From: Clostridia bacterium | Lineage (GTDB): Bacteria > Bacillota > Clostridia > Oscillospirales > CAG-272 | Assembly (NCBI GenBank): GCA_017463405.1 | Contig: JAFTPJ010000002.1 | Location: forward strand, 1-35,001 | Direction of reading: 5' to 3' | Length of the DNA: 35,001 nt | In this document: positions 15,700-23,387 of the stretch, one piece after another | How the letters are laid out: each line of letters opens with the position of its first letter | How positions within the stretch are numbered: position 1 is the first letter of the stretch | Notes under the pieces: model-generated | Database searches by the model: none | Seen by the model: only the letters and a program-made list of their open reading frames with translations | What the model was told of the DNA's origin: nothing | Position numbers and translations under genes: made by a program

Positions 15700-16218
15700 T
15701 TATTCCTCTGCAGGAATCTCCTCGTATTCCTCCTCGGCGGTAGCCTCCTCGACTACCTCCTCTGCAGGTGCCTCCTCGGGTGCAGGCTCCTCTGCGGGGG
15801 CAAAGCCGGAAATGTCTACGCCTGCGGGGGATACAACGATGGTGCTCTTGTTGGTCTTGATCATCTCGCCGCCGAGCACGTACGCAACACCCGCCAGAAA
15901 ATCGACCAGACGGCGCGCCTGATCGCGTGACAGATTGCTGATATCCAGCAGTACAATGCATCCTTCCTTAAGCTTGTCCGCGATCTTCGTTGCCTCGGTA
16001 TGGCTCTTGGGTTGCAAAAGCTTGAGCGATACCTTATCAATACTTGCGGGCTGAATTTCAGGCTCCTTACGGCTGGGGCTGTCCAGCGAAGAAACCCCGT
16101 CGTCACCATCCATTCCCGGCATATCCATACGGATATCGTCGGGCATGACGTACATTTCGTCGTAATCCTCCTCAAAATCGGCATTGTCGTTGCGAACAAA
16201 TTTTTTCAGTAAATTCAT
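15700..16218 (-). CDS. sepF: Cell division protein SepF (172 aa)
   Basis: SepF polymerises and ties FtsZ to the membrane at the division site. The N-terminus MNLLKKFVRN is the short amphipathic membrane-targeting helix; after an acidic linker the SepF core runs from about 60 to 135 and contains LLQPKSHTEATKIADKLKEG, then LDISNLSRDQARRLVDFLAGVAY and STIVVSPAGVDISG. Residues about 140-172 are an unusual, nearly all Glu/Ala/Pro tail absent from most SepF proteins. The ATG at 16218 has GGGAGG eight bases upstream. It lies in the miaA-to-DUF3737 operon. A hairpin (15687-15714) covers its stop codon. Confidence 0.95.
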   Translation of the reverse strand: MNLLKKFVRNDNADFEEDYDEMYVMPDDIRMDMPGMDGDDGVSSLDSPSRKEPEIQPASIDKVSLKLLQPKSHTEATKIADKLKEGCIVLLDISNLSRDQARRLVDFLAGVAYVLGGEMIKTNKSTIVVSPAGVDISGFAPAEEPAPEEAPAEEVVEEATAEEEYEEIPAEE

Positions 16219-16255
16219 TTTTGTTCCTCCCCTTTATCTTTCATTCAATTTATTT

Positions 16256-16969
16256 TCAATTTCTGGTTTCGTTTTCGGGCGGTGCAAACAGCGCGCGCCC
16301 CACGCGGACAATGTCCGCTCCCTCCTCGATGGCAATCTCAAAGCTGTCGGACATTCCCATCGATAAAATCGGTCTACCTATATTATGAAGTTTTTTTTGC
16401 CAAATGTCAAGACATAATTGAGAAGTTTCTCGAAAATATTTCCGATAATCCTCTTTTTTTTCGCATTTTGGCGCCATTGTCATAAATCCGCGTAGCTTTA
16501 TGTGCGGATATTGCGAAAGACCCGCGCAAAAATCGGCAACACAAGACGGGGGAAGTCCGGTCTTGCTTTCCTCCTCGCCACTGTTGATTTCCGCTAAAAC
16601 GTCCATCACGATGCCCCGCTTTGCCGCTTGACGCTCAATCTCCCGCGCAAGAGATTCGTTGTCAAGAGAGTGGATCATACAGACTTTGTCGATAATATAT
16701 TTCACCTTATTGCTCTGCAACGTCCCGATGAAATGAATGCGCAGGTTCTCCCTATCCAGTGCATCCCAGCGCTCAAGCAGTTGCTGTACGCGGTTCTCCC
16801 CCACGTCTCTCACTCCAAGCGTGCGGTGCAAATAGTTGACATGCTCTGCATCGGTATATTTGATCGCCGCCAAAAGCGTAACATTCTCTTTTCCGCTTCT
16901 TCTTCGCGCCGCGTCGATCCGCTTGCAGATCGATGCTACATTTTGATCCATATATGACAAATCGCTCAT
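16256..16969 (-). CDS. yggS: YggS/PROSC family PLP-homeostasis protein (237 aa)
   Basis: A pyridoxal-phosphate-binding protein with an alanine-racemase-type barrel; the family acts in PLP and amino-acid homeostasis. The PLP lysine is in LLAAIKYTDAEHV (Lys37), and the conserved stretches GENRVQQLLERW, HFIGTLQSNK, GFMTMAPKCE and LSMGMSDSFEIAIEEGADIVRVGRALF are all there. Length is normal. It starts inside the HlyD-like gene's stop (ATGA), showing coupled translation. In Bacillota the orthologue (ylmE) belongs to the same sepF cluster. Confidence 0.95.
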   Translation of the reverse strand: MSDLSYMDQNVASICKRIDAARRRSGKENVTLLAAIKYTDAEHVNYLHRTLGVRDVGENRVQQLLERWDALDRENLRIHFIGTLQSNKVKYIIDKVCMIHSLDNESLAREIERQAAKRGIVMDVLAEINSGEEESKTGLPPSCVADFCAGLSQYPHIKLRGFMTMAPKCEKKEDYRKYFRETSQLCLDIWQKKLHNIGRPILSMGMSDSFEIAIEEGADIVRVGRALFAPPENETRN

Positions 16970-18246
16970 TGATACACCTTCCCGTCGTACAAATCCTTTC
17001 CGGATGTGATCAGAATATCGTTTTCATCAAACTTCGTCAGCGCCGAATCCTCGGGGCGCGCCACGATACAGTAGCCATCTCCGCGATACAGAATGTCCGC
17101 GCGGCGGAAGCGTACAGTGCTGTTCTCAAAGATATACACGCCGATAACCTCCGTACCGTTCTCGTCCGTCATCGTCTGTAACGCCGACTCGGGAACATAA
17201 AAGCCCTCGCAGGAATCCACCGTGATTTCAACGGTCTGCGAACGGTAATAATCAAAATCCGCGGGCGTGTCGTCGGAACGGAACACCAGAATCGTACCAT
17301 TCTCCCCCTCGCAGGTTTTCTCCAGCGTCAGAGATATGGCTGTGCCCTCATTTTGCGGAAACGAAAACCCGTATGCATGTCCGACGGAAAAGCGGGATGC
17401 AAGCGTGCTGTCCAGCTCCATCGCCAGATACCATGAATATCCGTACACCATTTTCCCCACTGCGGCACCCGCATCGGAGGTTTCGGCAGATGCCTGCCGC
17501 AATTGCGCAAAGCTGTCGGCAGTCAGCGCATCCAGTGCCGACACGGTAAATATGCCCTCACAGCCGTCCACGTAGGAGCTGTCGTAAAAGGTTCCCGAGG
17601 AGCGTTTTTCACCGTCATCCCCGTTTCTGATCTCCGTGTACGTCCCACCGAGAAGCGATTCCTTTTGTGCCCGCAGCTCGGCAAGAGATGCGGAAAAATC
17701 GACTTCCTTTCCCGACAGAGTCATATAACGGTTGAGCAGAATGAGAAACGTATCCTCCAAGCCTGCAAGCGCCTTGAGAGAGCCCGACGTAATCGCCTCG
17801 CGGATAAACAGATAGTTTTTCTTTGCCTCCGCCCGATATTCATTCGCCTCGGAAACAGGTGTCCCCTCCGAAAGCTCGCTTTGCTCTAAAATACGGATCA
17901 TTCGATTCAAATCGTCCACCACCCGCTGTGCCTGCTCCAATTCGTCACCCGCCAGCGCACTTTCGTACACACGCGCCACCGACACGTTTTTCCCGACCTT
18001 GGAGCCGCTTTCGACAAGCGTATCCATAATGCCGCCTTCGGCGGCGTACAGTACACGCTCGTCACGAAACAGATACGCCGTAGCGGCTGTGATCTGCCGA
18101 TCCGAGATTGTGCGCACGGGCATGGTATAAAGGCTACCCGCCAAAAAGCCCGTTGCGTGCGCTAACATATAAACGATCAACCCGAGGAGCGCCAATGCGA
18201 TCGCAAATTTGAGTATATATTTTTTCAAAAACGCGATGCGCGTCAT
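16966..18246 (-). CDS. HlyD-like membrane-anchored adaptor protein (426 aa)
   Basis: One N-terminal membrane helix (about residues 12-35) after a basic start, then a long extracytoplasmic part. A lipoyl-like half (AAEGGIMDTLVESGSKVGKNVSVARVY) and a matching barrel with FYVPESALQ near the C-terminus flank a helical hairpin region (about 90-215), the layout of HlyD/MacA-type adaptors. There is no partner ABC transporter in the operon. Similar genes sit beside yggS and sepF in other Clostridia, as I recall, so a role at the division site or in envelope processes is possible. The ATG at 18246 follows GGAGG by six bases; an ATG two codons earlier directly abuts the RBS. Confidence 0.82.
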   Translation of the reverse strand: MTRIAFLKKYILKFAIALALLGLIVYMLAHATGFLAGSLYTMPVRTISDRQITAATAYLFRDERVLYAAEGGIMDTLVESGSKVGKNVSVARVYESALAGDELEQAQRVVDDLNRMIRILEQSELSEGTPVSEANEYRAEAKKNYLFIREAITSGSLKALAGLEDTFLILLNRYMTLSGKEVDFSASLAELRAQKESLLGGTYTEIRNGDDGEKRSSGTFYDSSYVDGCEGIFTVSALDALTADSFAQLRQASAETSDAGAAVGKMVYGYSWYLAMELDSTLASRFSVGHAYGFSFPQNEGTAISLTLEKTCEGENGTILVFRSDDTPADFDYYRSQTVEITVDSCEGFYVPESALQTMTDENGTEVIGVYIFENSTVRFRRADILYRGDGYCIVARPEDSALTKFDENDILITSGKDLYDGKVYQ

Positions 18247-18261
18247 AGGCATCCTCCTTTT

Positions 18262-19230
18262 TTAAGGAATCAGAATTTCGGATCTGCAATATGCAATCGC
18301 CTCGTCAAGCACCTCGGAAAGCGCCCGCACCGAACCATCATGCATCATGGGAATCCAGTACACGTATTGCTTTGCACGGAACCATGTCAGCTGTCTCTTT
18401 GCATAGCGTCTGGTTGCCGTAATCAGCGTCGCCGTTGCCTCGTCCGCGGTGCAATCGCCCCGCAGATACGGAAGCAACTCCTTATAGCCGATTGCCTGTG
18501 CCGCCGTAGCGTTGGTAGCAAACACGCCCGCTGCTTCCAGAGCCCGCGTCTCCTCCACCAGTCCGTCGGTGAGCATCTGCTCCACGCGGCGCGCAATCCG
18601 TTCGTATAGGATCTCACGGTCTGGATAGTCCAGCCCGATAACCGCCGCGCGATACGGAGATACGGAGGTGCGGGACAGCCTGTCCGAAACGGTTTTCGTT
18701 ATCCCCGTGCTCTCGTATATTTCCAATGCGCGTACAACGCGCTTGACATTGTTTTCGTGAATTGCATCCGCGCTTTCGGGATCAACCGCGCGCAATCGCT
18801 CGTGCAGCGCGTGCGAGCCATACTGTGCAGCAAAATCCAGCAGGGACTGCCGAAGAGCGGGATCAGTGGCCGTCTCCTCAAAGCCACCACGCAGAAGACT
18901 GTCGAGATACATGCCCGTTCCACCGCACAGAATCGGCAATTTCCCGCGGCTGTGAATGTCGGAAATGCATGCCTGTGCCGCCGCGACATACTCGGCGGCG
19001 GAATACGGGATGTGCGGATCAGCCACGTCGATCATATAATGCGGAATTCCCGCGCGCTCCTCCGCTGTCGGCTTTGCGGTTCCAATATCCATTCCGCAGT
19101 ATACCTGCATGGAATCACAGGAAACGATCTCTCCTCCGAGGCGCTCCGCCAGGGCAACAGACAGTGCGGTTTTTCCGCTTGCCGTAGGACCTACAACGGC
19201 GAGAAGTCCGATTTTATCCTGTTTCGCCAT
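18262..19230 (-). CDS. miaA: tRNA dimethylallyltransferase
   Basis: Adds a dimethylallyl group to A37 of tRNAs that read UNN codons. GPTASGKT (14-21), the SCDSMQVYCGMDIGTAKP block (about 38-56), DVADPH and the CGGTGMYLDSLL segment are characteristic, and the C-terminal RRYAKRQLTWFRAK is the usual tRNA-binding part. The length (322 aa) is standard. AGGGG lies nine bases before the ATG at 19230. It is the first gene of the long sepF operon, and its promoter is a perfect consensus. Confidence 0.97.
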   Translation of the reverse strand: MAKQDKIGLLAVVGPTASGKTALSVALAERLGGEIVSCDSMQVYCGMDIGTAKPTAEERAGIPHYMIDVADPHIPYSAAEYVAAAQACISDIHSRGKLPILCGGTGMYLDSLLRGGFEETATDPALRQSLLDFAAQYGSHALHERLRAVDPESADAIHENNVKRVVRALEIYESTGITKTVSDRLSRTSVSPYRAAVIGLDYPDREILYERIARRVEQMLTDGLVEETRALEAAGVFATNATAAQAIGYKELLPYLRGDCTADEATATLITATRRYAKRQLTWFRAKQYVYWIPMMHDGSVRALSEVLDEAIAYCRSEILIP

Positions 19231-19284
19231 GCCGCATCCCCTTTCCGCCTGTTTCTCGGAGCATATAAAATTTAATATATATTT

Positions 19285-19313
19285 ATTATACTATAATATA
19301 CTTCATTTGTCAA
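19285..19313 (-). promoter_or_regulatory. Promoter of the miaA-sepF-ylmH operon
   Basis: Minus strand TTGACA (19308-19313), 17-base spacer, TATAAT (19285-19290). The surrounding DNA is very A+T-rich. Confidence 0.9.
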
Positions 19314-19350
19314 GGAAAACAGTGGGAATATTTTTGCAACCAATATACAA

Positions 19351-19382
19351 AAAACGGCACTTTTTTGCAAAAATGCCGTTTT
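19351..19382 (-). terminator. Terminator of blaI-M56
   Basis: AAAACGGCA (19351-19359) pairs with TGCCGTTTT (19374-19382), and an inner T/A helix closes the loop. On the minus strand it ends in GTTTTTTG, 65 bases after the M56 gene stop. Confidence 0.8.
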
Positions 19383-19447
19383 CCGATTCAATATAAGCTC
19401 TCACTCATACCATCACTGCAATTCACGTACGAAAATCCGACGCCGTC

Positions 19448-21310
19448 TCACCAGGTGAGCAACGTCCCCTCCTGCTGTACCGTTCGACGCGTGATTTGCT
19501 CCCAGCTGCGAACCGTTCCACCGTAATACAGTGTGCGCAGCTGCTCGCAATCCTTGATCGCGGACACGTCCAGCATCCAGACCGTTGAGGGAAGCGTCAA
19601 GCTTGTCAGCGCGGTATTCCCGACAAATGCGCGGCTTTGAATCCGCTCCAATCCCTCTCCGAGCGTAACCGTTTGCAAGGATGTACAATGATAAAAGGTA
19701 TCGCTTTGCAGTGTCATCACACCCCCAGGAATTTCAACCTGCTCCAGGGCGAAGCACTCGCGAAAGGCAGAAGCACCCAGCGAAACGAGGTTGCTCGACA
19801 GCACGATATCACGCAGGGATGTACAACGAAGAAATGCACCATCTCCGATATCCTTCACGTTATCGGTAACAATGACGCGTGTCAGGTTCCTGCAATCCGC
19901 AAAAGCCTGCTCCGCGATCCGCACCACAGGGCGACCGCGATACGTATCGGGAATCACCACCTCGGACACCGTTTTATCCCTGACGCCCGTAACCTCGTAC
20001 CAATTGTAAGAGGAAACATACGAAAAGATCAGCATCTCCTCCTCGACGGGCTCGATTTCCGTGCCCGATGGCTTCGACGGCTCCTCGGGACGCGCCGTTT
20101 CCGCGGTATCCGACGAATCCGCAGGCTCCTCGCTTATCTCTGTTACTGTCATAACCGTTTCCGCTCCGATCGCATCATTCGGCACGGCTGAAGCGTCCTC
20201 TGGAGCGGAAAAGCCGTACAAAAAGAGGGAGCACGCGCAAAAGAGAACCACGGCAACAGTGGTTGCACCACCGCGGCGGCGCGGGGCATTTTCCAACAGA
20301 TTTTGCACACGTCGGAGCGCCGTATGCCCCACACGTCTTGCAAATCCCGCCTCCAGTGCGTAATGCATCCGCAACTCGGTCATGCTTTTCTTCGCAATTT
20401 TAGCAAGCAGTGCACCGTATTGCAGCCGGAATTCCGCATCCCGTTCGCACAAAACGCTTTCATCGCATGCCACCTCAATATAATACGACACCCGCTGTGC
20501 GAGCAGATAGAACAGAGGGTTCCACCACTGAACGGCAAGGCAGAGATTGACCAAATGCTTGATATACAGATCACCGCCGCGATCGTGCTGAATCTCGTGG
20601 CAAAGTAGCATCTCCAGCTCCTGCGATGAGAATGCACCGTCGCATGGCAGAACAATGTAAGGATGCAGAAGCCCGCACAGGCAGGGCGAATGTACCGCTG
20701 TGCTCTGATAGAGCGTGGGTATGCGCCGCAATTCTGCGTCGGAGCAAACATCTTTATAAATTTGCAAAAGTGCCCCGTCGGTCACGGAAGAGGCACTTTT
20801 GAGCAAGCGTCTCCGATACAGCAAGCTGGGGATGTAAAAAACGGCAAAGCATACGATTGCCCCGACAATCCAAACGGTCAAACCGATGCAGTTTGCAAGC
20901 GTCCACACATCCACTGCCATAGGATTTTCCATGGATTCCTCCGACGGTAGCATCGGGACGGTATCGGAAGCTTCATTGTCCTCCTCTGCCCCCGTATCCA
21001 ACGGCAACTCCGATGCATCGGTATCGGGGATCACCGGGGCGACCGGAGTCATCGGGACAACGGACGGCTGTCCGTCGGACGGCAACGCGCCCTCCTCCGA
21101 GATCACTGCATCTCCCGTCGGTATCCGCAGCAACGCAATCGGAAACAGACCCGTGGGAAGAACAATCCGAATGCAGAGCAACAGCAAAAGCAGCAGGCAT
21201 GTCCTGCTGCGCAAGCGCTTTCCCCACACGCTGCATAGCAGTATCGCCACGCCACTAAGTAGCAGAGACGATATCGCATACGGAAGTATCCATGTCAAGA
21301 AATCAGGCAT
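19448..21310 (-). CDS. BlaR1-like M56 metallopeptidase with extracellular leucine-rich repeats (620 aa)
   Basis: A membrane sensor-protease of the BlaR1/MecR1 class. Membrane helices lie at about 6-28, 37-60, 137-164 and 351-366, and the zinc site HEIQH is at 238-242 in the cytoplasmic loop, with the third ligand in the EVACDE segment (about 279-284). In classic BlaR1 the C-terminal part is a penicillin-binding sensor. Here it is replaced by an acidic linker (about 370-430) and BspA-type leucine-rich repeats (about 445-600), such as IAEQAFADCRNLTRVIVTD and IGDGAFLRCTSLRDIVLSS, ending in YYGGTVRSWEQI. So it should sense something other than a beta-lactam. It follows blaI by 12 bases and shares its promoter. 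Confidence 0.9.
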   Translation of the reverse strand: MPDFLTWILPYAISSLLLSGVAILLCSVWGKRLRSRTCLLLLLLLCIRIVLPTGLFPIALLRIPTGDAVISEEGALPSDGQPSVVPMTPVAPVIPDTDASELPLDTGAEEDNEASDTVPMLPSEESMENPMAVDVWTLANCIGLTVWIVGAIVCFAVFYIPSLLYRRRLLKSASSVTDGALLQIYKDVCSDAELRRIPTLYQSTAVHSPCLCGLLHPYIVLPCDGAFSSQELEMLLCHEIQHDRGGDLYIKHLVNLCLAVQWWNPLFYLLAQRVSYYIEVACDESVLCERDAEFRLQYGALLAKIAKKSMTELRMHYALEAGFARRVGHTALRRVQNLLENAPRRRGGATTVAVVLFCACSLFLYGFSAPEDASAVPNDAIGAETVMTVTEISEEPADSSDTAETARPEEPSKPSGTEIEPVEEEMLIFSYVSSYNWYEVTGVRDKTVSEVVIPDTYRGRPVVRIAEQAFADCRNLTRVIVTDNVKDIGDGAFLRCTSLRDIVLSSNLVSLGASAFRECFALEQVEIPGGVMTLQSDTFYHCTSLQTVTLGEGLERIQSRAFVGNTALTSLTLPSTVWMLDVSAIKDCEQLRTLYYGGTVRSWEQITRRTVQQEGTLLTW

Positions 21311-21322
21311 GTGAATTCCCCA

Positions 21323-21715
21323 TTATTGCTTGTTATTAAGACGTGCTCTTGCCTCCTGCAACAGACGCTCGATCTCGTTCAGATCATCCTCCGTTACATC
21401 CGCGCTGTCGATAAAGGATGCAATCTGTCCGACAGGAGAGATATCCTTCAAGCGACCTGCAAGCGTATCCATATTTCTACGGAAGTATTCGTTTTGTGTC
21501 ATCAGCGGCTCGTAGTAGCGATATCTGCCGATATACTCCAGCTTGACGACCCCCTTGTTTGTCAGACGGTCGAGCAGAGTGTTGACCGTGGAGATCGACC
21601 ATGCGTGAATCTTATTGATTTCCGGCACGATCTCAATAGGGCGTGCGGGTCTTTCAAACGACCAGAGCACGTTCAGTACGTCAAATTCCGCCTCGGATAA
21701 TTTTTTGAATTTCAT
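21323..21715 (-). CDS. BlaI/MecI/CopY family repressor (130 aa)
   Basis: A winged-helix repressor cleaved or displaced by its partner M56 protease. KLSEAEFDVLNVLWSFERPARPIEIV and SISTVNTLLDRLTNKGVVKLEYIGRYRYYEPL are the family DNA-binding domain; the rest is the dimerisation helix and a charged tail. The length matches. GGAGG lies nine bases before the ATG at 21715. The usual cleavage site in the dimer domain cannot be located by eye with certainty. Control of its own operon and of the divergent fumC-MATE unit is inferred from two dyads (21820-21831, 21888-21897). Confidence 0.93.
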   Translation of the reverse strand: MKFKKLSEAEFDVLNVLWSFERPARPIEIVPEINKIHAWSISTVNTLLDRLTNKGVVKLEYIGRYRYYEPLMTQNEYFRRNMDTLAGRLKDISPVGQIASFIDSADVTEDDLNEIERLLQEARARLNNKQ

Positions 21716-21747
21716 TTTCTTTTTCCTCCATTTTTATAACTTTATAT

Positions 21748-21776
21748 ATTATACCACAAATACGACGGATCGTCAA
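21748..21776 (-). promoter_or_regulatory. blaI-M56 promoter
   Basis: Minus strand TTGACG (21771-21776), 17-base spacer, TATAAT (21748-21753). Confidence 0.85.
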
Positions 21777-21819
21777 TCGACTTTCCATATTTTTCTGCAT
21801 TTTTTTGCAAAAAACTTTA

Positions 21820-21831
21820 TACAACATTGTA
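21820..21831. promoter_or_regulatory. Candidate BlaI operator
   Basis: TACAACATTGTA is a dyad with the TACA-N4-TGTA core known for BlaI/MecI operators. It lies 43 bases upstream of the blaI -35 and 13 bases upstream of the first fumC promoter. Confidence 0.5.
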
Positions 21832-21844
21832 AAAACTTTTTGAC

Positions 21845-21873
21845 TTGAAAAGACAATCTTTTTATGATATAAT
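21845..21873 (+). promoter_or_regulatory. fumC distal promoter P1
   Basis: TTGAAA (21845-21850), 17-base spacer, TATAAT (21868-21873). Confidence 0.65.
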
Positions 21874-21887
21874 ATACATATATCTTG

Positions 21888-21897
21888 AATGTACATT
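21888..21897. promoter_or_regulatory. Second TGTACA dyad, possible operator
   Basis: AATGTACATT is a perfect palindrome just downstream of P1, in the early transcribed region. It carries TGTA and TACA in the reverse order to the 21820 dyad, so it is a weaker BlaI candidate. Confidence 0.3.
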
Positions 21898-21928
21898 TAC
21901 GAATTTTATTCGTAAGTATCGCAAGCGA

Positions 21929-21957
21929 TTGACATCTCCTGTCGCTTGTGCTATAAT
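21929..21957 (+). promoter_or_regulatory. fumC proximal promoter P2
   Basis: Perfect consensus: TTGACA (21929-21934), 17-base spacer, TATAAT (21952-21957). The inverted repeat CAAGCGA (21922-21928) and TCGCTTG (21942-21948) brackets the -35 box and could be an operator. Confidence 0.85.
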
Positions 21958-21997
21958 GGGAATATCATATTCCGAACATCGAGAAAGGAAAAATGAC

Positions 21998-23374
21998 ATG
22001 AACGATCGGATCGAGCACGATTCTATGGGAGAAGTAAGGGTCCCCGCCGACCGCTACTGGGGCGCACAGACCGAACGAAGCCGAAACAATTTCAAAATTG
22101 GCGCAGGGCATGAGCAGATGCCGGACGAAATCATTCACGCTTTCGGCATTCTCAAAAAGGCGGCGGCGCTGACGAATCGAATGCTCCGCCCGGATAAAAT
22201 GACGGAAGAAAAATGCCGCGCCGTCTGTGCCGCCTGCGACGAGATTATCGCGGGCACGCTCACCGAGCATTTTCCGCTTGTAGTCTTTCAAACGGGCTCG
22301 GGCACGCAGTCGAACATGAACGCCAACGAAGTCATCGCCAACCGCGGAAACGAGCTCGCAGGCGCTCCATTGCTTCACCCGAACGACGACGTCAACATGT
22401 CCCAATCCTCCAACGACACCTTTCCCACCGCGATGCATATCTCGGCGGTACTATCCATCAAAAACACCTTGCTCCCCGCTCTGAATGTGCTGATTGCAAC
22501 CCTTTTGCGTCTGGAGAAAGAAAATACCGATGCGATCAAAAGCGGTCGCACGCATCTGCAGGATGCAACGCCCATCCGCTTCTCACAGGAAATCTCGGGC
22601 TGGCGCGCATCGCTGGAACGGGACCGCGAGATGATCGAGAGGGCACTCCCGCCGTTGTGCGAGCTGGCTTTGGGCGGCACGGCGGTCGGTACGGGGCTCA
22701 ATGCGCCTCTCGGCTTTGACACCGAGGTGGCAAGGCAGGTCTCCCTTCTGACAGGCATCGGTTTTTGTACGGCAGAAAACAAATTCCACGCACTGACCTC
22801 CAAGGATGAGCTGGTCTTTGCACACGGTGCACTCAAGGCACTGGCGGCGGATTTGTGGAAGATTGCAAACGACATCCGCTGGCTCGCCTCGGGTCCGCGC
22901 AACGGTCTTGGAGAAGTTTTCATTCCCGAAAACGAGCCGGGCTCCTCCATCATGCCCGGCAAGGTCAATCCCACACAGTGCGAGGCGGTGACAATGGTCG
23001 CTGTTCAAGTGATAGGAAACGACACCGCAATCGGACTCGCCGCATCACAGGGCAATTTTGAACTCAATGTTTTTATGCCCGTGCTCGCTTATAATTTCCT
23101 GCAATCGGTTCGTCTGCTTGCTGATGTCATAATCTCCTTTGACGGTCATTGCGCAAGCGGGATCGTGGCAAACAGGCAGAAAATGAAGGACAATCTGAAC
23201 AGTTCACTGATGCTGGTCACCGCACTCAATCCGTACATCGGTTATGAAAATGCCGCAAAAACTGCCAAGCTTGCCTACAGCGAGGGCATTACCCTGCGAG
23301 AAGCTTGCATTCGCCTCGGATTTCTGACGTCCGAGCGTTTTGACGAGGTGTTCCACCCCGAGGATATGGTTTAA
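21998..23374 (+). CDS. fumC: Fumarate hydratase, class II
   Basis: Interconverts fumarate and malate without an iron-sulfur cluster. The family blocks are present: [18 protein letters not shown] (about 99-116), the catalytic His in [11 protein letters not shown], and the signature [15 protein letters not shown] at about 315-329. The length (458 aa) and the N-terminus [21 protein letters not shown] fit fumarase better than aspartase, which is the main alternative in this superfamily. The start is the ATG at 21998, eight bases after AAAGGA; the longer frame to 21845 crosses both promoters. The MATE gene follows by 13 bases with its RBS overlapping the fumC stop, so the two are cotranscribed. 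Confidence 0.93.
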   Translation: MNDRIEHDSMGEVRVPADRYWGAQTERSRNNFKIGAGHEQMPDEIIHAFGILKKAAALTNRMLRPDKMTEEKCRAVCAACDEIIAGTLTEHFPLVVFQTGSGTQSNMNANEVIANRGNELAGAPLLHPNDDVNMSQSSNDTFPTAMHISAVLSIKNTLLPALNVLIATLLRLEKENTDAIKSGRTHLQDATPIRFSQEISGWRASLERDREMIERALPPLCELALGGTAVGTGLNAPLGFDTEVARQVSLLTGIGFCTAENKFHALTSKDELVFAHGALKALAADLWKIANDIRWLASGPRNGLGEVFIPENEPGSSIMPGKVNPTQCEAVTMVAVQVIGNDTAIGLAASQGNFELNVFMPVLAYNFLQSVRLLADVIISFDGHCASGIVANRQKMKDNLNSSLMLVTALNPYIGYENAAKTAKLAYSEGITLREACIRLGFLTSERFDEVFHPEDMV

Positions 23375-23387
23375 GGAGGAAACGGGA

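Noticed and set aside
16966..18246. Part of a tripartite type I secretion system
   Set aside because: No cognate ABC ATPase or outer-membrane factor is linked, and the Gram-positive context makes a tripartite system unlikely.
19448..21310. A genuine beta-lactam resistance regulator
   Set aside because: The penicillin-binding sensor is missing and no beta-lactamase gene is present, so the BlaR1 name is not justified.
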